This document shows, piece after piece, positions 1-9,701 of a DNA stretch of 24,794 bases; positions within the stretch are counted from its first letter, which is position 1, and every line of letters begins with the position of its first letter. The DNA comes from a virus. A program made the translations under genes and the position numbers. The notes beneath the pieces are model-generated. The model made no database searches and had not been told where the DNA came from. It saw only the letters and a program-made list of their open reading frames with translations. The DNA is taken from the IMG/VR virus record IMGVR_UViG_3300012954_000071, positions 1-24,794 of that record, one strand, 5' to 3'.

Positions 1-387
1 AATGTCTGAATCAAGTTCACTATCTGTAAATTCGTGCATTCCAACTGTACCTGAGGATTCATATCCTAAAGGCCTGTTAGTAATACTTTCTGATGCTGCT
101 GATTCTATTTGTTTAGCAGTGTAAGTAGTAACTGTAGAACTTGCACCATCTGTTGGGTGTGTTCCTACCGCGTCATCTCTTTTGGTATCTGTAGCAGTAC
201 CAATAGTAGTTCCTGAACCACCAATGTTTATTTCTCCTGTACCGGAGCCATCAGTATTATCTGCAAAGTCTTTTGTTAATATTGCTGCGTAATACTGTTC
301 AATCTCTGCATCCGTCATTTCTTGTAACCCTTGAATGTTACTAGAATCTATCGGATATGCTGATGCTTTAATTCTAAGTGGTCTCAT
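1..387 (-). CDS. Virion structural protein of T4-like marine phages, C-terminus off the left edge (partial)
   Basis: An open frame of 129 codons starts at ATG 387 and reaches the first base of the window without a stop, so the C-terminus is missing. An AGGAAA ribosome binding site lies 8 nt upstream of the ATG. The N-terminus (MRPLRIKASAYPIDSSNIQG) followed by GLQEMTDAEIEQYYAAILTK resembles the start of conserved structural proteins found beside fibre genes in marine T4-like phages. After about residue 45 it becomes rich in Gly, Ser, Thr and Asp, as in fibre or neck-type virion proteins. It is the last gene of the minus-strand structural cassette in this window, 11 nt after the fibre-like gene. 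The exact role is unknown; a fibre, neck or whisker component are all possible. Confidence 0.6.
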   Translation of the reverse strand, partial: MRPLRIKASAYPIDSSNIQGLQEMTDAEIEQYYAAILTKDFADNTDGSGTGEINIGGSGTTIGTATDTKRDDAVGTHPTDGASSTVTTYTAKQIESAASESITNRPLGYESSGTVGMHEFTDSELDSDI

Positions 388-398
388 TTATTCGTTTC

Positions 399-929
399 CT
401 AGTTTACTCTTGTTCCTGATGAGTTGTAAATGATAACAGGGCTTAACCTATTCCATTTTGTTGCGCTTACTCCTACCAATTTCAATGAATGTCCTGGTGC
501 TAAATCTACTGCTGCGTTTGCTGAGCCACCATCGATGGCTTCACCTGTTGCAGGATAGATTTTAACATTTACGGATGTATCATTTAACAAAAATGCTTCC
601 AAGCCTGTTGCACAATCAGGAAGTTTAACTCCTGAATTTGCAGAACCCGAAGTAATAATGTTATATGACTTAGTTAATGCTGTAGCTCCCGCTTGATCTG
701 TTCCCGCTCCCGCTGTTGTAGCAGATGTACTAAGTGTTGAAGTACCTCCTACACTTAATGCTCCTGTTGTAGTAACACTGGTAACAGATACCGTCGTACC
801 AGAAATTGTACCTAAAGATACATTGTTTCCTGATTCGTACTTGTCGGTATTAAGATTGGTAAAGTTAGCGTCAACCTCATTATTTGTAAGAGGACTACCT
901 TTTGCTGATCTTAATGTTAAAGTTGCCAT
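399..929 (-). CDS. Short tail-fibre-like virion protein (176 aa)
   Basis: The N-terminus carries the motif LRSAKGSPLTNNEVDANFTN, a signature (LT-NxEVDxNFxNLN) that I associate with the start of fibre and structural proteins of T4-like cyanophages. Residues about 35-75 are almost only Gly, Ser, Thr, Val and Ala, as expected of a beta-rich fibrous shaft. Residues 95-165 form a more varied domain ending in a Trp-containing segment (VSATKWNRLSPVIIYN). The protein lacks Cys-rich or enzymatic motifs. An AGGAAG ribosome binding site precedes ATG 929. It follows the 77-aa coiled-coil gene by 8 nt. A role as a small fibre or decoration attached near the baseplate is inferred; the receptor is unknown. 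Confidence 0.6.
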   Translation of the reverse strand: MATLTLRSAKGSPLTNNEVDANFTNLNTDKYESGNNVSLGTISGTTVSVTSVTTTGALSVGGTSTLSTSATTAGAGTDQAGATALTKSYNIITSGSANSGVKLPDCATGLEAFLLNDTSVNVKIYPATGEAIDGGSANAAVDLAPGHSLKLVGVSATKWNRLSPVIIYNSSGTRVN

Positions 930-937
930 TTATCTTC

Positions 938-1171
938 CTATTTAATTTTGTTGACTAAAACTTCTAATGTTTTCCTTATCTCAACAATTTCTGTCTTTAA
1001 TGTATTTATATCATTTTCATACTCTATAATCTTAATATTTGCATTTCTTTTGATTTTATATGCTTTAAGACTCTCATTGTTTGTGTTGAGTAAGGCCTTG
1101 GAATTACGATCCCTAACTAAGTCTCGCTCTCCCTCTATATTTATAATGCCAGTAGGTATATTATTTCTCAT
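938..1171 (-). CDS. Small conserved coiled-coil protein (77 aa), function unknown
   Basis: The N-terminal half carries a motif (residues 14-35, with ERDLVRDRNSKALLNTNNES) that resembles small proteins found among structural genes of T4-like cyanophages. Residues 40-77 form a strongly heptad-like charged/hydrophobic helix (IIEYENDINTLKTEIVEIRK) predicted to be a coiled coil. There is no signal peptide or membrane segment. It begins 1 nt beyond the stop of the giant 2153-aa gene, so it is probably translationally coupled to it, and it ends 8 nt before the fibre-like gene. The layout suggests a chaperone or trimerisation partner for the large fibre or wedge proteins beside it, but that is inference. 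An overlapping frame on the plus strand (948-1199) is judged to be a shadow. Confidence 0.6.
   Translation of the reverse strand: MRNNIPTGIINIEGERDLVRDRNSKALLNTNNESLKAYKIKRNANIKIIEYENDINTLKTEIVEIRKTLEVLVNKIK
1003..1010 (-). promoter_or_regulatory. Possible late promoter of the fibre-like gene
   Basis: An exact TATAAATA followed by CATTA lies within the 77-aa gene, about 75 bases upstream of ATG 929 in the sense direction. The AGGAAG ribosome binding site would lie inside the resulting leader. The spacing is plausible for a late promoter, but chance cannot be excluded. Confidence 0.35.
1138..1145 (-). promoter_or_regulatory. TATAAATA inside the 77-aa gene, weak promoter candidate
   Basis: An exact late box lies in the sense direction about 25 bases inside the 77-aa gene. 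It codes for part of the GIINIEGE segment and would transcribe the fibre-like gene downstream. It may be a chance match. Confidence 0.25.
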
Positions 1172-1172
1172 G

Positions 1173-4100
1173 TTATGCCTGCAACGCTATAGCTCTTAAG
1201 TCCTTAAAGAAAGGAACTTTAGATGTTGTTGAACTTAATGGAACAACCTTAACTGCAAAAGTTTTAAAACCTTTATGTGTAGTTGTACCTACTGTTGGCG
1301 TACCTGCACCATTAGAACCACCGCCTCCGGTGATTGTAACAGTTGGTGTTGATGTATATTCCCTGCCTGGATTTGTAACTGTTATGGCTGATATTTGACC
1401 ACTACCATTAATTGATGCTGTGGCTGTAGCTCCATAACCTCCACCGCCTGTAATTGTAACAGTTGGAACACTTGAATATCCCGAACCTGCGTTACCTACA
1501 GCAATGCTTGCTACTTGTTTTACATCATACTCAAATACACTACTATTTAGGCCTGCTGCGTTAGAGCCTTTAGCTGGTATTTTAAATTTGTATTCTGCAA
1601 AATCTTCAGTTGATTCGAATGGGTTTGTTACTGATGATAATTCTACCCAGGACAAATCATCTTGGAAGTCTCCTTCGTCTGCGGAATTCATCATTTTTCC
1701 GTAAACTCTTAAACTTCCTTCTGTTGGAATGGCAGCATCTAAATAAACTTCTAGATCTTCTGCATCTTGTCCGTCTTCCAACACTACCCTTCTTGTAATA
1801 TACCGAGAAGAAGCGTTTCCTTGATACCTTGTATCTTCATTAGCAGCGTCATTGTTTACGCTGTTAGCGATACATAATAGATCCATTTGATCCATCATTA
1901 CAACGGGACTTACATTGGCCTGTTGCGTGGTAAAATCTAATTTTAGTAATGCTGTTTTATTATTAGCATAACCTCCAGAAGCTGTTGCCTCTAGTTCTAC
2001 TGATCTACTGTAGATCGTATGTTCTTTTTCTAATTTTTTAGTAATATTGAAATCTATATCCATATATGTTTCTGAAACACCAGACTTACCTACTGCGTTG
2101 GCTGCTCCTGTTTCATTTATAGCTACACTTGCCATTAGAGATGTTGTATTTGCTGGAACAATATTACTTGCGTTCAATGCCACTTCGTTAATTACTTTAT
2201 TTGTAAATGAACCAATTGTAGCATAACCATCTGTATTACCTATTACATCTCCTACTTGGAATGGCGCTATGTCTGCTTGCCTATCTACAGTTAATTGTTC
2301 GTCTAAACTATTATAACCTGTTATAAGCCCTCTCTTATATTGTAATGTGGCTGCTGCTCCTGAGCCACCTGCGCCACTAAATGAAAGTGTTGGTGCCTTA
2401 GTATATCCAGATCCAGGATTTGTAATTGTTAAACTTGCTAATGTTTGTGTTGAACCTGATCCTGCCATAACAGCTGTTACTGCTAATCCTGTTCCGTTTG
2501 TTCCTGTATTATTTACTGTAACTGTTGGTGCTCCAGTATAATTAGATCCTGCTGTAATAGAAGTTGTATGGAAACCATGTATGAATTTACCTGGTTGCCA
2601 ATCTATAGCAGCACCTGTACTTGTAGAACTAAAATTAATCCAATCTAAATTATTATTAGATAATGTACCAGTTGTTTTTCCTAGTTTAAAGTTAGCTCTT
2701 GCTATTCTAAACATTATGTCTTGATTCTGTTGTGCAGACCATGTTCTGTCATTAGCAGAACTAAACATCATGCCTCCATGAGGCTGTTTAGTAATTCTTT
2801 CTGTTGTTCCTATTTGGTTTTGTCCTAGTTCAGATATATAAATGTCATATCCTTCTTCATCATTGTCCGGTTTAGGAACAAAACAGTACTCTGTATCGTT
2901 TTGTAAATATACAGGATTGTCAAATAAGAACTTAGTAGGTACAAATGATGTCGTGCCTCCTGATTCTGCCGATGTATTAATATGTCCTCTTAACATTCTT
3001 TTAGCACCATTAGGTAGAATACGAGGTCCAGGCACACCGTTAATAACTTCTCTTATTTCTAATGTTACGCCGTTAGCTCCAGATGATGGTTTGTTCTTAA
3101 AGTATAAATCTATATCTGTAATAAAGACGCCTCCAGGCATACCACTAACTGTGAATGTCTGTGCTAATGGGTCTCTACCAAACCTACCAATACCTCTTGC
3201 CAATCTTCCTCTATTCCAAGCAAAGTTTTCACCAAAGTCTAATTCAGGAGTCTCCCAATCTTCTACAATTGGTTCTGGTTCTGGTGGTGGTATAACTGGT
3301 GGATTTGCAATAATTGGATTAATAATGTTCATCACATTAGCTCCAATGTCTACAACAAAGCTAGGCCATCCGCCTGTTCCTACTGCTTGAATACCGAATG
3401 GGAAAGCTGGGTCCCAGACTGAAACCTCTCCATCTGGCGCTTGTGCAACAACCGGTGGTTCTGGTACAGGTTCTGGTTCTGCTGGAACAGGAATTGGTGT
3501 TGGTGTCACCGTTGTAATTGTAGGTGTACTTGTTACCGTCGTTGTTGCCGTCGTTGTTGCCGTCGTTGTAGTAATCGTCGTTGTAGTTAAAGACGAAGTT
3601 GGAGGCCAAGGACTAGGCAAGTCTGGTGCAGGTCCTGGCACTATAATTATCTCTGGTACTGGTACAGGATTTGGAACAATAGTTACAATCTCAACCGGTG
3701 GGTTATTAATAATAACCGGTGCTGGTGCTGGAGGTAAAGGTGCTCCTGTTCCTATTGTGTAATTAATACTCTCATCTGTAATTGTTCTACTATCTGTAAA
3801 TGCTGTAGAAGATAAGTTGGCAGTTTTAAAACTTAAAATAGTATCTTGTTTCTGTTGTATGAAACCTGCCGATTCAAATACAGCATTAGCAGTTGTCTTA
3901 GCTAATTTGTCTTGATTGTTTGAACTGTCTGTAAGTTTGAATACTCTTTGTCCTGTTTTAAATCTTCCTGTTGGTAGTGTAAACTGAACTAATATAGATC
4001 CGTTTATGTCTGTTGTTAAAGTAGTTGTTCCATCTACTAATGTACAATTTGCTGATACATCTTCACCATCAAAGAAAGGATAAACTCTTGTTTCTGGTTT

Positions 4101-7100
4101 CATTCTACTTGCTTCAACAAGTATTAATTGGCTTCTCATAAATGGAGCAAAAGCCATGTCTACTACTTTTTCTCCTAAAGATTGTTCTTCAGTTGCTGGA
4201 GAAATATCAATACCTATACCCTGTCTTACCTGTGTTTGTTCTGTTGTAGTGGTTGTAAATGTAGCAAGTGCACCACTTCCTGCTCCTGTGCCGAAACCTT
4301 GTATTGCTTCTGTTGAAGTAGTTACATTTGCAACACCCGAATCTTCCCAAGAGCCCCATTGTGTGCCCCAAGCATTTGACATGTTTTCCCATGCATCATA
4401 GTTTCCATCAAAGTTTCTATTAACTGCTGGTTGAACCGATGTGTCAACAAAGTTATCTACATCAGGTGTAAGTTTCATGTCTCCATTCCAATGGAATGTT
4501 AATTCTTTAACTAGATTCTCAGTCTGCGAAGCCTGTTGTTGTTCTGTTAAAATCATTGTATTGTAAGGTGCTGAAACTGTTGTACCTGTTAACCTTAAAT
4601 CTGTACCTGTAATTGCTGCTGTTCTACTAATATTTTTCCACATTGTATTAGCAGGAATATTTTCTAATACAAAGAAAGGCCTAGCATGTTTCTTTTTAGG
4701 ATCAATGGATATTTTATAATTAGGATCTAATACAGAACCTACATTGTGTCCTGTAAACGGATCTACTAATATACCATTTTTAAATCTATCTGTTCCAGTA
4801 GAGTTTACAATAGTTTGATCTTTAGCAAATGTTTCTAATAAGTTTAATGAGGCATAGTATTCTAAGTTTTTAATTCTTTGTTCTAATCCACCTATCTCTT
4901 TCATTGTGAATCGTTTCTGAGATATGTTTTTAATAGACGCTGTATAATCTAATCTACCTGCTAGTTTACCTGATTGAGGTGATAAACTAGGATACGGTGG
5001 TAAGTCTATCAATGCCATTGTCATTGCTTTAGAAGGTTCTGCTGGCATTTGTGGATCTTCTGAATACACACCTTCTACTACTCTATACTCTCCATCAAAG
5101 TCTAATACAAGTCTAAGTTTTTTACCTAAGTAATATTTTAAATCTGTTGAAAATGTTTTAGTAGGTTTAGGATTTGTTAAACCTTGTCCAGGCCTATTAA
5201 TAACTTTATCATTTGTTGGATTAGTTGTAGCACTTCCTATTGTTCCTGTAAGTGTTGCTGTATTAGTTACATAAGGACGGAAGTCTACACAGTCTCTTAA
5301 ATTAAAGTCTCCGTATTTTTGTGAGTTATATAAAGGAACATTTTCTGTTCTAATTGTATTTGCTGCTGGACTTGAAGTATCATCTACAGGATAACTATCT
5401 AGACAAGCAAATGATGGTCCTGCAATAGTTGAAGTAAATACTGAATACTTAATTAATAAGTGATCATAAGTTGAAAGATTTAAAGTACTACTACCTTTTT
5501 TAAATATTTTTGCTTGTCCGTAAAAACTATCCTGTTGGCCATTAACACTTCTAAAATCTGATGTTACATCAATACCATCTGTGTCTGATGTTAGCGCTGA
5601 TGTATGAGCTCTTATACTTTCTATTTTATATAAATCAACTACACCTAAATTATATTCTCCTGTTGTGCCGGCTGGGTGGGTACTTGTATCTATTTTAATG
5701 TACTGACTTGTTTGTAAAGCCTTGGCGATTGGTGTGGCGTCAGCCACTTGTACAGGTACATACACTCTTACAGTACCGGTGCCTGTAATAGCGCCACCCG
5801 TGTCTATTGTAATTGATGTTGAACTGTTAACTGTTACACTTGCATTACTATTTGCTGATGTTAAATCTATAAATCCGCCTGCTGCAACAGTAGCAGAGTT
5901 TTGTGTGAAACCTGCTTTTGCTATAACTATGAAATCTCTTTTCTGTGTATCTGTTAGTGTACCTGAATATGGGAATGTCTCAGTACCTGTAACTGTTAAT
6001 GTTGCATTTCCATTTGTACCATCTAACTCTACATTAAATTCTTTCTGATATTGGAAGGAATAATCGTATGTGTTTCCTGATTCTGCTTTTAATGTTTTAA
6101 TATTTTTATAAGGAAGTCTATAAACTAATTTGTTTACTTTACTTTCTTTTAATACAGCAAGACTGCTTTCGAGAACTGTATTTGCTACACCTCCCCAAGC
6201 TTCTCCATTATTATAATCTACACTTTTAACTGCTGTGAAATCTCCACTTAGCATTTGTATATCATATAGATATAATCTATATTGTGCTGATGTAGATCCA
6301 ATAGTTCCACTTTCATATACAAGTTGCCTTACTTTGGCCTCTCCTACTTTGGAACCTGCTCCTCCAGCTCCTGCTGTGTTGTTATATAAATCTATTAAGT
6401 TGCCACCATCAACATCAAATATTCCTGTTAAGTTATCTACTAATACATAGTTACCATATGATGTTGAAATGGATTGTGATTCTTTTGTAACATCCATTGA
6501 AGGTTTCATTATAGGAATTCGTTTGGAACTTAATAATTCTCTACGATGTCCGCCTACATATGATACACCAGGATCTACTTGGATCATTAGTGCATCTCTT
6601 GAACCACCATTTGATGATGCGTAAATACCACCATTGTTATTTTCGTTTAAATGTTCTCTTAAGGAAACTGTATTTCCTCTAACCAGGTAATTACCTGATT
6701 CGTCGTATGTTCTGTTTGCTAATATTTGTCCTACACCATGTAGTGGATTATTTTTAAGCCCTACATTTTGTATTGCACCGTCTTCAAAATGTGCGTATGT
6801 GTAGAAGTTTTCTGGAAGTGTTGTAGAAGGACTAAATGCTTTTAGTGTTACTGTATATTTAAGTCTATCTGCTCCAGGTGCATTGTAGTTAAATGATCCT
6901 TGTGCAGGATCAAGTAATGTTGTATCTGTTGCTGCTTGTTCTAATGCTTCTTCTACAACAAAACCTACCTTCTTAGGTAATAGTTCGTTGTATTTGTCTA
7001 CTAAACAAGATACTTTGTCTGTTTTTATAAAAGCGCCTCTGGCAAATATAATACCTGGCTGTAATGTAACTCTGTTTGTTGCTCCGTAATATTTAGCAGT

Positions 7101-7634
7101 ATAGTTATTTCCTGTTAAACTATTAACAACAAAAGTAAACCCTGCTAAATCTGTTGCGCCTGTTCCATCACCTGTGTTAGGTGTATAAACTGTTAAAGTT
7201 TCTGAGGCATTAAAGTGAGTATGTGAAGTACTAGAATTTAAATATTTAATATAAAGTGTTTTAAGATTAGGCGCCCCACTTACTGTACCTGTTTCTGAAT
7301 CAATAATTCTTGCTTTAAGGCCTGTTGAAGAACCAATTACTTCTTTACCAACGAAGTTTACAAGCTTATCGTTATCTATTGAGGCTGCTGCTGCGTCTGT
7401 ATCGTTTACCTTAACCCAATTAACACTCTCGGTTGATTCTGCACAACCTGTTATAACAGCACCTTCTTGTATTACAAAACCAAATCCTTTGTCCATTTGA
7501 TCTTGCAATATTGTTTGTAATTGTGTTAACTCCCTTGCTTGTACGGCGACACCAGGTTTAAATAACACACGATGGAATCGTTTATCGTCTGAAAAGTCGT
7601 CGTAGTATGGTGATGTATTTAAATTTAATGCCAT
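1173..7634 (-). CDS. Giant baseplate/fibre structural protein, DUF4815-type N-terminus (2153 aa)
   Basis: The N-terminus ([20 protein letters not shown], then [21 protein letters not shown]) matches the DUF4815-type virion proteins of marine T4-like phages. This region extends to roughly residue 1150. Residues about 1288-1450 are a Pro/Val/Thr-rich linker. It is followed by a domain starting [15 protein letters not shown] with [12 protein letters not shown], a pattern seen in other phage fibre/wedge proteins. GSGY-type repeats occur near residues 1690-1765 and again at 2040-2115, close to the C-terminus. It follows gp8 directly, the position of gp9/gp10 in T4, so a role at the outer baseplate or fibre attachment site is inferred. 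It is far larger than T4 gp10 (about 600 aa). No Shine-Dalgarno is obvious before ATG 7634, which lies 3 nt after the gp8 stop, suggesting coupled translation. Confidence 0.8.
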   Translation of the reverse strand: MALNLNTSPYYDDFSDDKRFHRVLFKPGVAVQARELTQLQTILQDQMDKGFGFVIQEGAVITGCAESTESVNWVKVNDTDAAAASIDNDKLVNFVGKEVIGSSTGLKARIIDSETGTVSGAPNLKTLYIKYLNSSTSHTHFNASETLTVYTPNTGDGTGATDLAGFTFVVNSLTGNNYTAKYYGATNRVTLQPGIIFARGAFIKTDKVSCLVDKYNELLPKKVGFVVEEALEQAATDTTLLDPAQGSFNYNAPGADRLKYTVTLKAFSPSTTLPENFYTYAHFEDGAIQNVGLKNNPLHGVGQILANRTYDESGNYLVRGNTVSLREHLNENNNGGIYASSNGGSRDALMIQVDPGVSYVGGHRRELLSSKRIPIMKPSMDVTKESQSISTSYGNYVLVDNLTGIFDVDGGNLIDLYNNTAGAGGAGSKVGEAKVRQLVYESGTIGSTSAQYRLYLYDIQMLSGDFTAVKSVDYNNGEAWGGVANTVLESSLAVLKESKVNKLVYRLPYKNIKTLKAESGNTYDYSFQYQKEFNVELDGTNGNATLTVTGTETFPYSGTLTDTQKRDFIVIAKAGFTQNSATVAAGGFIDLTSANSNASVTVNSSTSITIDTGGAITGTGTVRVYVPVQVADATPIAKALQTSQYIKIDTSTHPAGTTGEYNLGVVDLYKIESIRAHTSALTSDTDGIDVTSDFRSVNGQQDSFYGQAKIFKKGSSTLNLSTYDHLLIKYSVFTSTIAGPSFACLDSYPVDDTSSPAANTIRTENVPLYNSQKYGDFNLRDCVDFRPYVTNTATLTGTIGSATTNPTNDKVINRPGQGLTNPKPTKTFSTDLKYYLGKKLRLVLDFDGEYRVVEGVYSEDPQMPAEPSKAMTMALIDLPPYPSLSPQSGKLAGRLDYTASIKNISQKRFTMKEIGGLEQRIKNLEYYASLNLLETFAKDQTIVNSTGTDRFKNGILVDPFTGHNVGSVLDPNYKISIDPKKKHARPFFVLENIPANTMWKNISRTAAITGTDLRLTGTTVSAPYNTMILTEQQQASQTENLVKELTFHWNGDMKLTPDVDNFVDTSVQPAVNRNFDGNYDAWENMSNAWGTQWGSWEDSGVANVTTSTEAIQGFGTGAGSGALATFTTTTTEQTQVRQGIGIDISPATEEQSLGEKVVDMAFAPFMRSQLILVEASRMKPETRVYPFFDGEDVSANCTLVDGTTTLTTDINGSILVQFTLPTGRFKTGQRVFKLTDSSNNQDKLAKTTANAVFESAGFIQQKQDTILSFKTANLSSTAFTDSRTITDESINYTIGTGAPLPPAPAPVIINNPPVEIVTIVPNPVPVPEIIIVPGPAPDLPSPWPPTSSLTTTTITTTTATTTATTTVTSTPTITTVTPTPIPVPAEPEPVPEPPVVAQAPDGEVSVWDPAFPFGIQAVGTGGWPSFVVDIGANVMNIINPIIANPPVIPPPEPEPIVEDWETPELDFGENFAWNRGRLARGIGRFGRDPLAQTFTVSGMPGGVFITDIDLYFKNKPSSGANGVTLEIREVINGVPGPRILPNGAKRMLRGHINTSAESGGTTSFVPTKFLFDNPVYLQNDTEYCFVPKPDNDEEGYDIYISELGQNQIGTTERITKQPHGGMMFSSANDRTWSAQQNQDIMFRIARANFKLGKTTGTLSNNNLDWINFSSTSTGAAIDWQPGKFIHGFHTTSITAGSNYTGAPTVTVNNTGTNGTGLAVTAVMAGSGSTQTLASLTITNPGSGYTKAPTLSFSGAGGSGAAATLQYKRGLITGYNSLDEQLTVDRQADIAPFQVGDVIGNTDGYATIGSFTNKVINEVALNASNIVPANTTSLMASVAINETGAANAVGKSGVSETYMDIDFNITKKLEKEHTIYSRSVELEATASGGYANNKTALLKLDFTTQQANVSPVVMMDQMDLLCIANSVNNDAANEDTRYQGNASSRYITRRVVLEDGQDAEDLEVYLDAAIPTEGSLRVYGKMMNSADEGDFQDDLSWVELSSVTNPFESTEDFAEYKFKIPAKGSNAAGLNSSVFEYDVKQVASIAVGNAGSGYSSVPTVTITGGGGYGATATASINGSGQISAITVTNPGREYTSTPTVTITGGGGSNGAGTPTVGTTTHKGFKTFAVKVVPLSSTTSKVPFFKDLRAIALQA
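1280..1510 (-). repeat. GSGY repeats near the C-terminus of the giant protein
   Basis: Two copies ([18 protein letters not shown] and [18 protein letters not shown]), each followed by a GGGG loop, are encoded at residues about 2040-2115. The two carry nearly the same string [11 protein letters not shown] or [11 protein letters not shown], so this pair looks the most recently duplicated. Confidence 0.75.
2340..2560 (-). repeat. GSGY repeats in the giant protein, central pair
   Basis: Two copies ([16 protein letters not shown] and [18 protein letters not shown]) are encoded at residues about 1690-1765. Confidence 0.75.
3280..3770 (-). repeat. Pro/Thr-rich linker of the giant protein
   Basis: Residues about 1288-1450 are dominated by Pro, Val, Ile and Thr ([17 protein letters not shown], then a run of more than 20 residues that is mostly Thr, then [13 protein letters not shown]). 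It looks like an extended rigid or semi-flexible linker between the DUF4815 part and the DPLAQTF domain. Confidence 0.75.
3538..3573. repeat. 12-nt tandem repeat inside the Thr-rich linker
   Basis: The plus strand reads GTCGTTGTTGCC twice in tandem (3538-3561) and then a degraded copy (3562-3573). The 12-nt period keeps the reading frame and encodes Thr/Ala repeats on the minus strand. It is a plausible slippage site for linker length variation. Confidence 0.65.
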
Positions 7635-7637
7635 GTG

Positions 7638-9224
7638 TTAAAACCTAATCAATGCCTTTATTTGTTCTACTTGGTCTGCCGATCTAATGATTGGCGATCT
7701 ATTATCTAAATAAATAACTTCGCCGGTAGCATTATCAACTTCCGGTTGTGTTAAACTATTTATACTCAAATTGCTAATGTTTTGAGTAGTATTTGTTAAA
7801 GTTGAATTAGAAGTTATTTGAGGTATTTCGGAAGTCAAGTAAATATTTTTATTTGTTGAATCTACTTGTATTACAGTAAATGAGCCTCCATCATCTGATG
7901 TAAGTACATCATCTACTGCGTATGGTGTCACACTTGCTACAGTAATAATAAAGCAAGTGGTTGCTGTGTTCGTTGTATATGTAACACCCGCTGGTGTTTT
8001 TACATTTTTAATTAGTGCAATCTGTCTAAAGTCGTTGCCTAATATTAAATCTCTGTTATCATTATCTGAGAATGATACTGTAACACCTACATTGTGTGCA
8101 AACAATTCTCTAGGTGCGTTTGAACCATGTCCACCTTGTGGTGATACAATAGCTCTTGCTACAGCTCCTGTTCCAGGTGCTGATGTATTTGTAATAACTA
8201 TATTAGCGTATGAATAACCAGAGCCTGGATTTGTTACTCTTATCTTTGTAAGAGCTCCTGTTGCTGCGTTAACATAAGCACTTGCTTCTGCTCCTGTGCC
8301 ATCTCCTTGTACATTAACTTGTACATCACTTTCTGCATAGTCCTGGCCAGGTGTTGTTACAATAACTCTGTCTAATGTTCCATTTACAGATGCTCCTTCT
8401 ACAGCACTTTGTAATGCTGGGAGTGAATCTGCATCTCCTAGATTAACTGTACCTGTTGCTCCAGAGCCTCCTCCACCAACAAAAGTTACAAAAGCAAAAC
8501 TATAACCTGAACCTGATGCTGTAATTGTTACGCCTGTTACTGCGCCACTTGATATAGTAGCTGTACCAGATGCTAAGCCATCTCCGTCTCCTTGTATTAC
8601 TACTGTAGGAACACTTGTATAACCAGAGCCTCCTGCATCTATTGTAATACTATCTACTTCTCCTGTAACATCATGTGTAGGATTACCTGTTAATTTTCTT
8701 ACAGGTATAAAGTCAGCATCTAAGAATCTATTTTGATCTGATGCTGAGATTTGGAACATAAATTTCCAATTATAATTATCAGCCAATTCAAATACAGATG
8801 TACCTGTACTTGTAGGCTTAACTGTGCTAGCTCCATTGTTATTATTACTGATACATTTATATACTTTAAATTCATCCGTCATAATAAAAAAGTTAGCATC
8901 TGCTAAATTGGAGGCACCAGAATATGATTGGTTAGTTGATGTATAAGCATCATCATACTCATCATATACGGTGCCGGTTTGCCAATTTGTTCGTTTAGCT
9001 AGTAAACAAACATCTGCCGAGTCAATTCTTTGGGTAAACATCATGCTACGCCTAAACTTAGAAACATACGAATCATTATCGATAGGAAGTTCTGGACTTG
9101 TATCATCAGTCCATGCTGTTGTTCTTCCTACGGCAAAGTGGAAATAGTCATTACTGTTACGAACATCTCTGTGGAATGTCCTTGCTAATTCTACTCTACC
9201 TAGTCTTCTAAGTACTAGCGCCAT
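7638..9224 (-). CDS. 8: Baseplate wedge subunit gp8 with inserted GSGY-repeat region
   Basis: gp8 is a dimeric wedge component that joins gp10/gp7/gp6 in the T4 baseplate. The C-terminus here (GEVIYLDNRSPIIRSADQVE followed by QIKALIRF) closely parallels the T4 gp8 ending GEMIYMENRPPIIMAMDQTE. The N-terminal half has the expected FHFAVGRTTAW and YNWKFMFQISASDQNRF segments. At 528 aa it is about 190 residues longer than T4 gp8 (334 aa). The extra length is explained by an insertion at about residues 190-360 containing several GSGYTSVPTV-type repeats. It lies between a 147-aa structural gene (9 nt upstream) and the giant DUF4815 gene (3 nt downstream). An AAGG-type ribosome binding site precedes ATG 9224. 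Confidence 0.87.
   Translation of the reverse strand: MALVLRRLGRVELARTFHRDVRNSNDYFHFAVGRTTAWTDDTSPELPIDNDSYVSKFRRSMMFTQRIDSADVCLLAKRTNWQTGTVYDEYDDAYTSTNQSYSGASNLADANFFIMTDEFKVYKCISNNNNGASTVKPTSTGTSVFELADNYNWKFMFQISASDQNRFLDADFIPVRKLTGNPTHDVTGEVDSITIDAGGSGYTSVPTVVIQGDGDGLASGTATISSGAVTGVTITASGSGYSFAFVTFVGGGGSGATGTVNLGDADSLPALQSAVEGASVNGTLDRVIVTTPGQDYAESDVQVNVQGDGTGAEASAYVNAATGALTKIRVTNPGSGYSYANIVITNTSAPGTGAVARAIVSPQGGHGSNAPRELFAHNVGVTVSFSDNDNRDLILGNDFRQIALIKNVKTPAGVTYTTNTATTCFIITVASVTPYAVDDVLTSDDGGSFTVIQVDSTNKNIYLTSEIPQITSNSTLTNTTQNISNLSINSLTQPEVDNATGEVIYLDNRSPIIRSADQVEQIKALIRF
7757..7764 (-). promoter_or_regulatory. Possible intragenic late promoter upstream of the giant gene
   Basis: An exact TATAAATA followed by GTTTA lies on the minus strand inside the 3' end of gp8, about 120 bases before ATG 7634. 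It could supply extra transcript for the 2153-aa protein, but a chance match is possible. Confidence 0.35.
8147..8657 (-). repeat. GSGY repeat insertion in gp8
   Basis: About four copies (ITIDAGGSGYTSVPTVVI, ITASGSGYSFAFVTFV, a more divergent VIVTTPGQDYAESDVQV and IRVTNPGSGYSYANIVI) fill residues about 190-360. They account for the extra length over T4 gp8. Confidence 0.8.
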
Positions 9225-9233
9225 CTATTTACC

Positions 9234-9677
9234 TTACGAAATTGTTACTGTCCAAGTAATCGTCATTGAATCTGACGCACCTTTGTTTACGACTGAAAAA
9301 ACAGTCCTACAAAGTAGAGTACCACCTGAGTTGGCATTTAAAATACCAGCTTCTGTGATAGCACCTGTACCTGTACCTGCTGCAAAAGATGCAACATAAG
9401 CAACAGCATTAGCTGTAACTGTGGTAGAAGTAAGTGCCTGTCTAGCTGCCTCTGTACCTAGAGCAGTATTCCCAGCAGCTGCTGCTGTTGATCCTGTTCC
9501 AATAGCCATATGAGACATAGCTGTGGCTGTTGTGTCCTTCATTCTGGACGCAATAAATTCTAGGCCGTCGTCAACAACAAGGTTTTTTACCTCGCGTGTT
9601 TCTACAACGACACCTTTGTCGTTTTTGATTTCAACAATAAGCTTACCTGTAGCTTTTGATTTATCATTTTTAAACAT
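9234..9677 (-). CDS. Small phage structural protein between gp7-like and gp8 (147 aa)
   Basis: The protein starts with a charged segment containing REVKNLVVDDGLEFIASRM. It continues with a pattern familiar from phage tail-tip and fibre-associated proteins: HMAIGTG, then ALGTEAARQ, then AITEAGILNANSGGTLLCRT and a final aromatic beta strand (TITWTVTIS). I do not know an assigned function for it. A strong AGGAGA ribosome binding site sits 6 nt before ATG 9677, unlike most genes here that start by overlap, so it may be made in higher amounts than its neighbours. T4 has no gene at this position between 7 and 8. A decorating or fibre-attachment protein on the wedge is a reasonable inference. Confidence 0.7.
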   Translation of the reverse strand: MFKNDKSKATGKLIVEIKNDKGVVVETREVKNLVVDDGLEFIASRMKDTTATAMSHMAIGTGSTAAAAGNTALGTEAARQALTSTTVTANAVAYVASFAAGTGTGAITEAGILNANSGGTLLCRTVFSVVNKGASDSMTITWTVTIS

Positions 9678-9701
9678 TTTATTCTCCTAATATGTTTATC
9701 G

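Noticed and set aside
948-1199. Plus-strand hydrophobic frame of 83 codons
   Set aside because: It is antisense to the 77-aa gene and the end of the giant gene, has no ribosome binding site or promoter, and the minus-strand product has a conserved motif and a coiled coil.
3538-3573. Short tandem repeats as a CRISPR-like array
   Set aside because: The 12-nt units are contiguous with no spacers and lie within a coding linker.
3361-3609. Minus-strand frame of 82 codons rich in Asn, Asp, Tyr and Thr
   Set aside because: It is an alternate frame of the Pro/Thr linker of the giant gene. The repetitive DNA keeps several frames open, and the product has no protein-like order.
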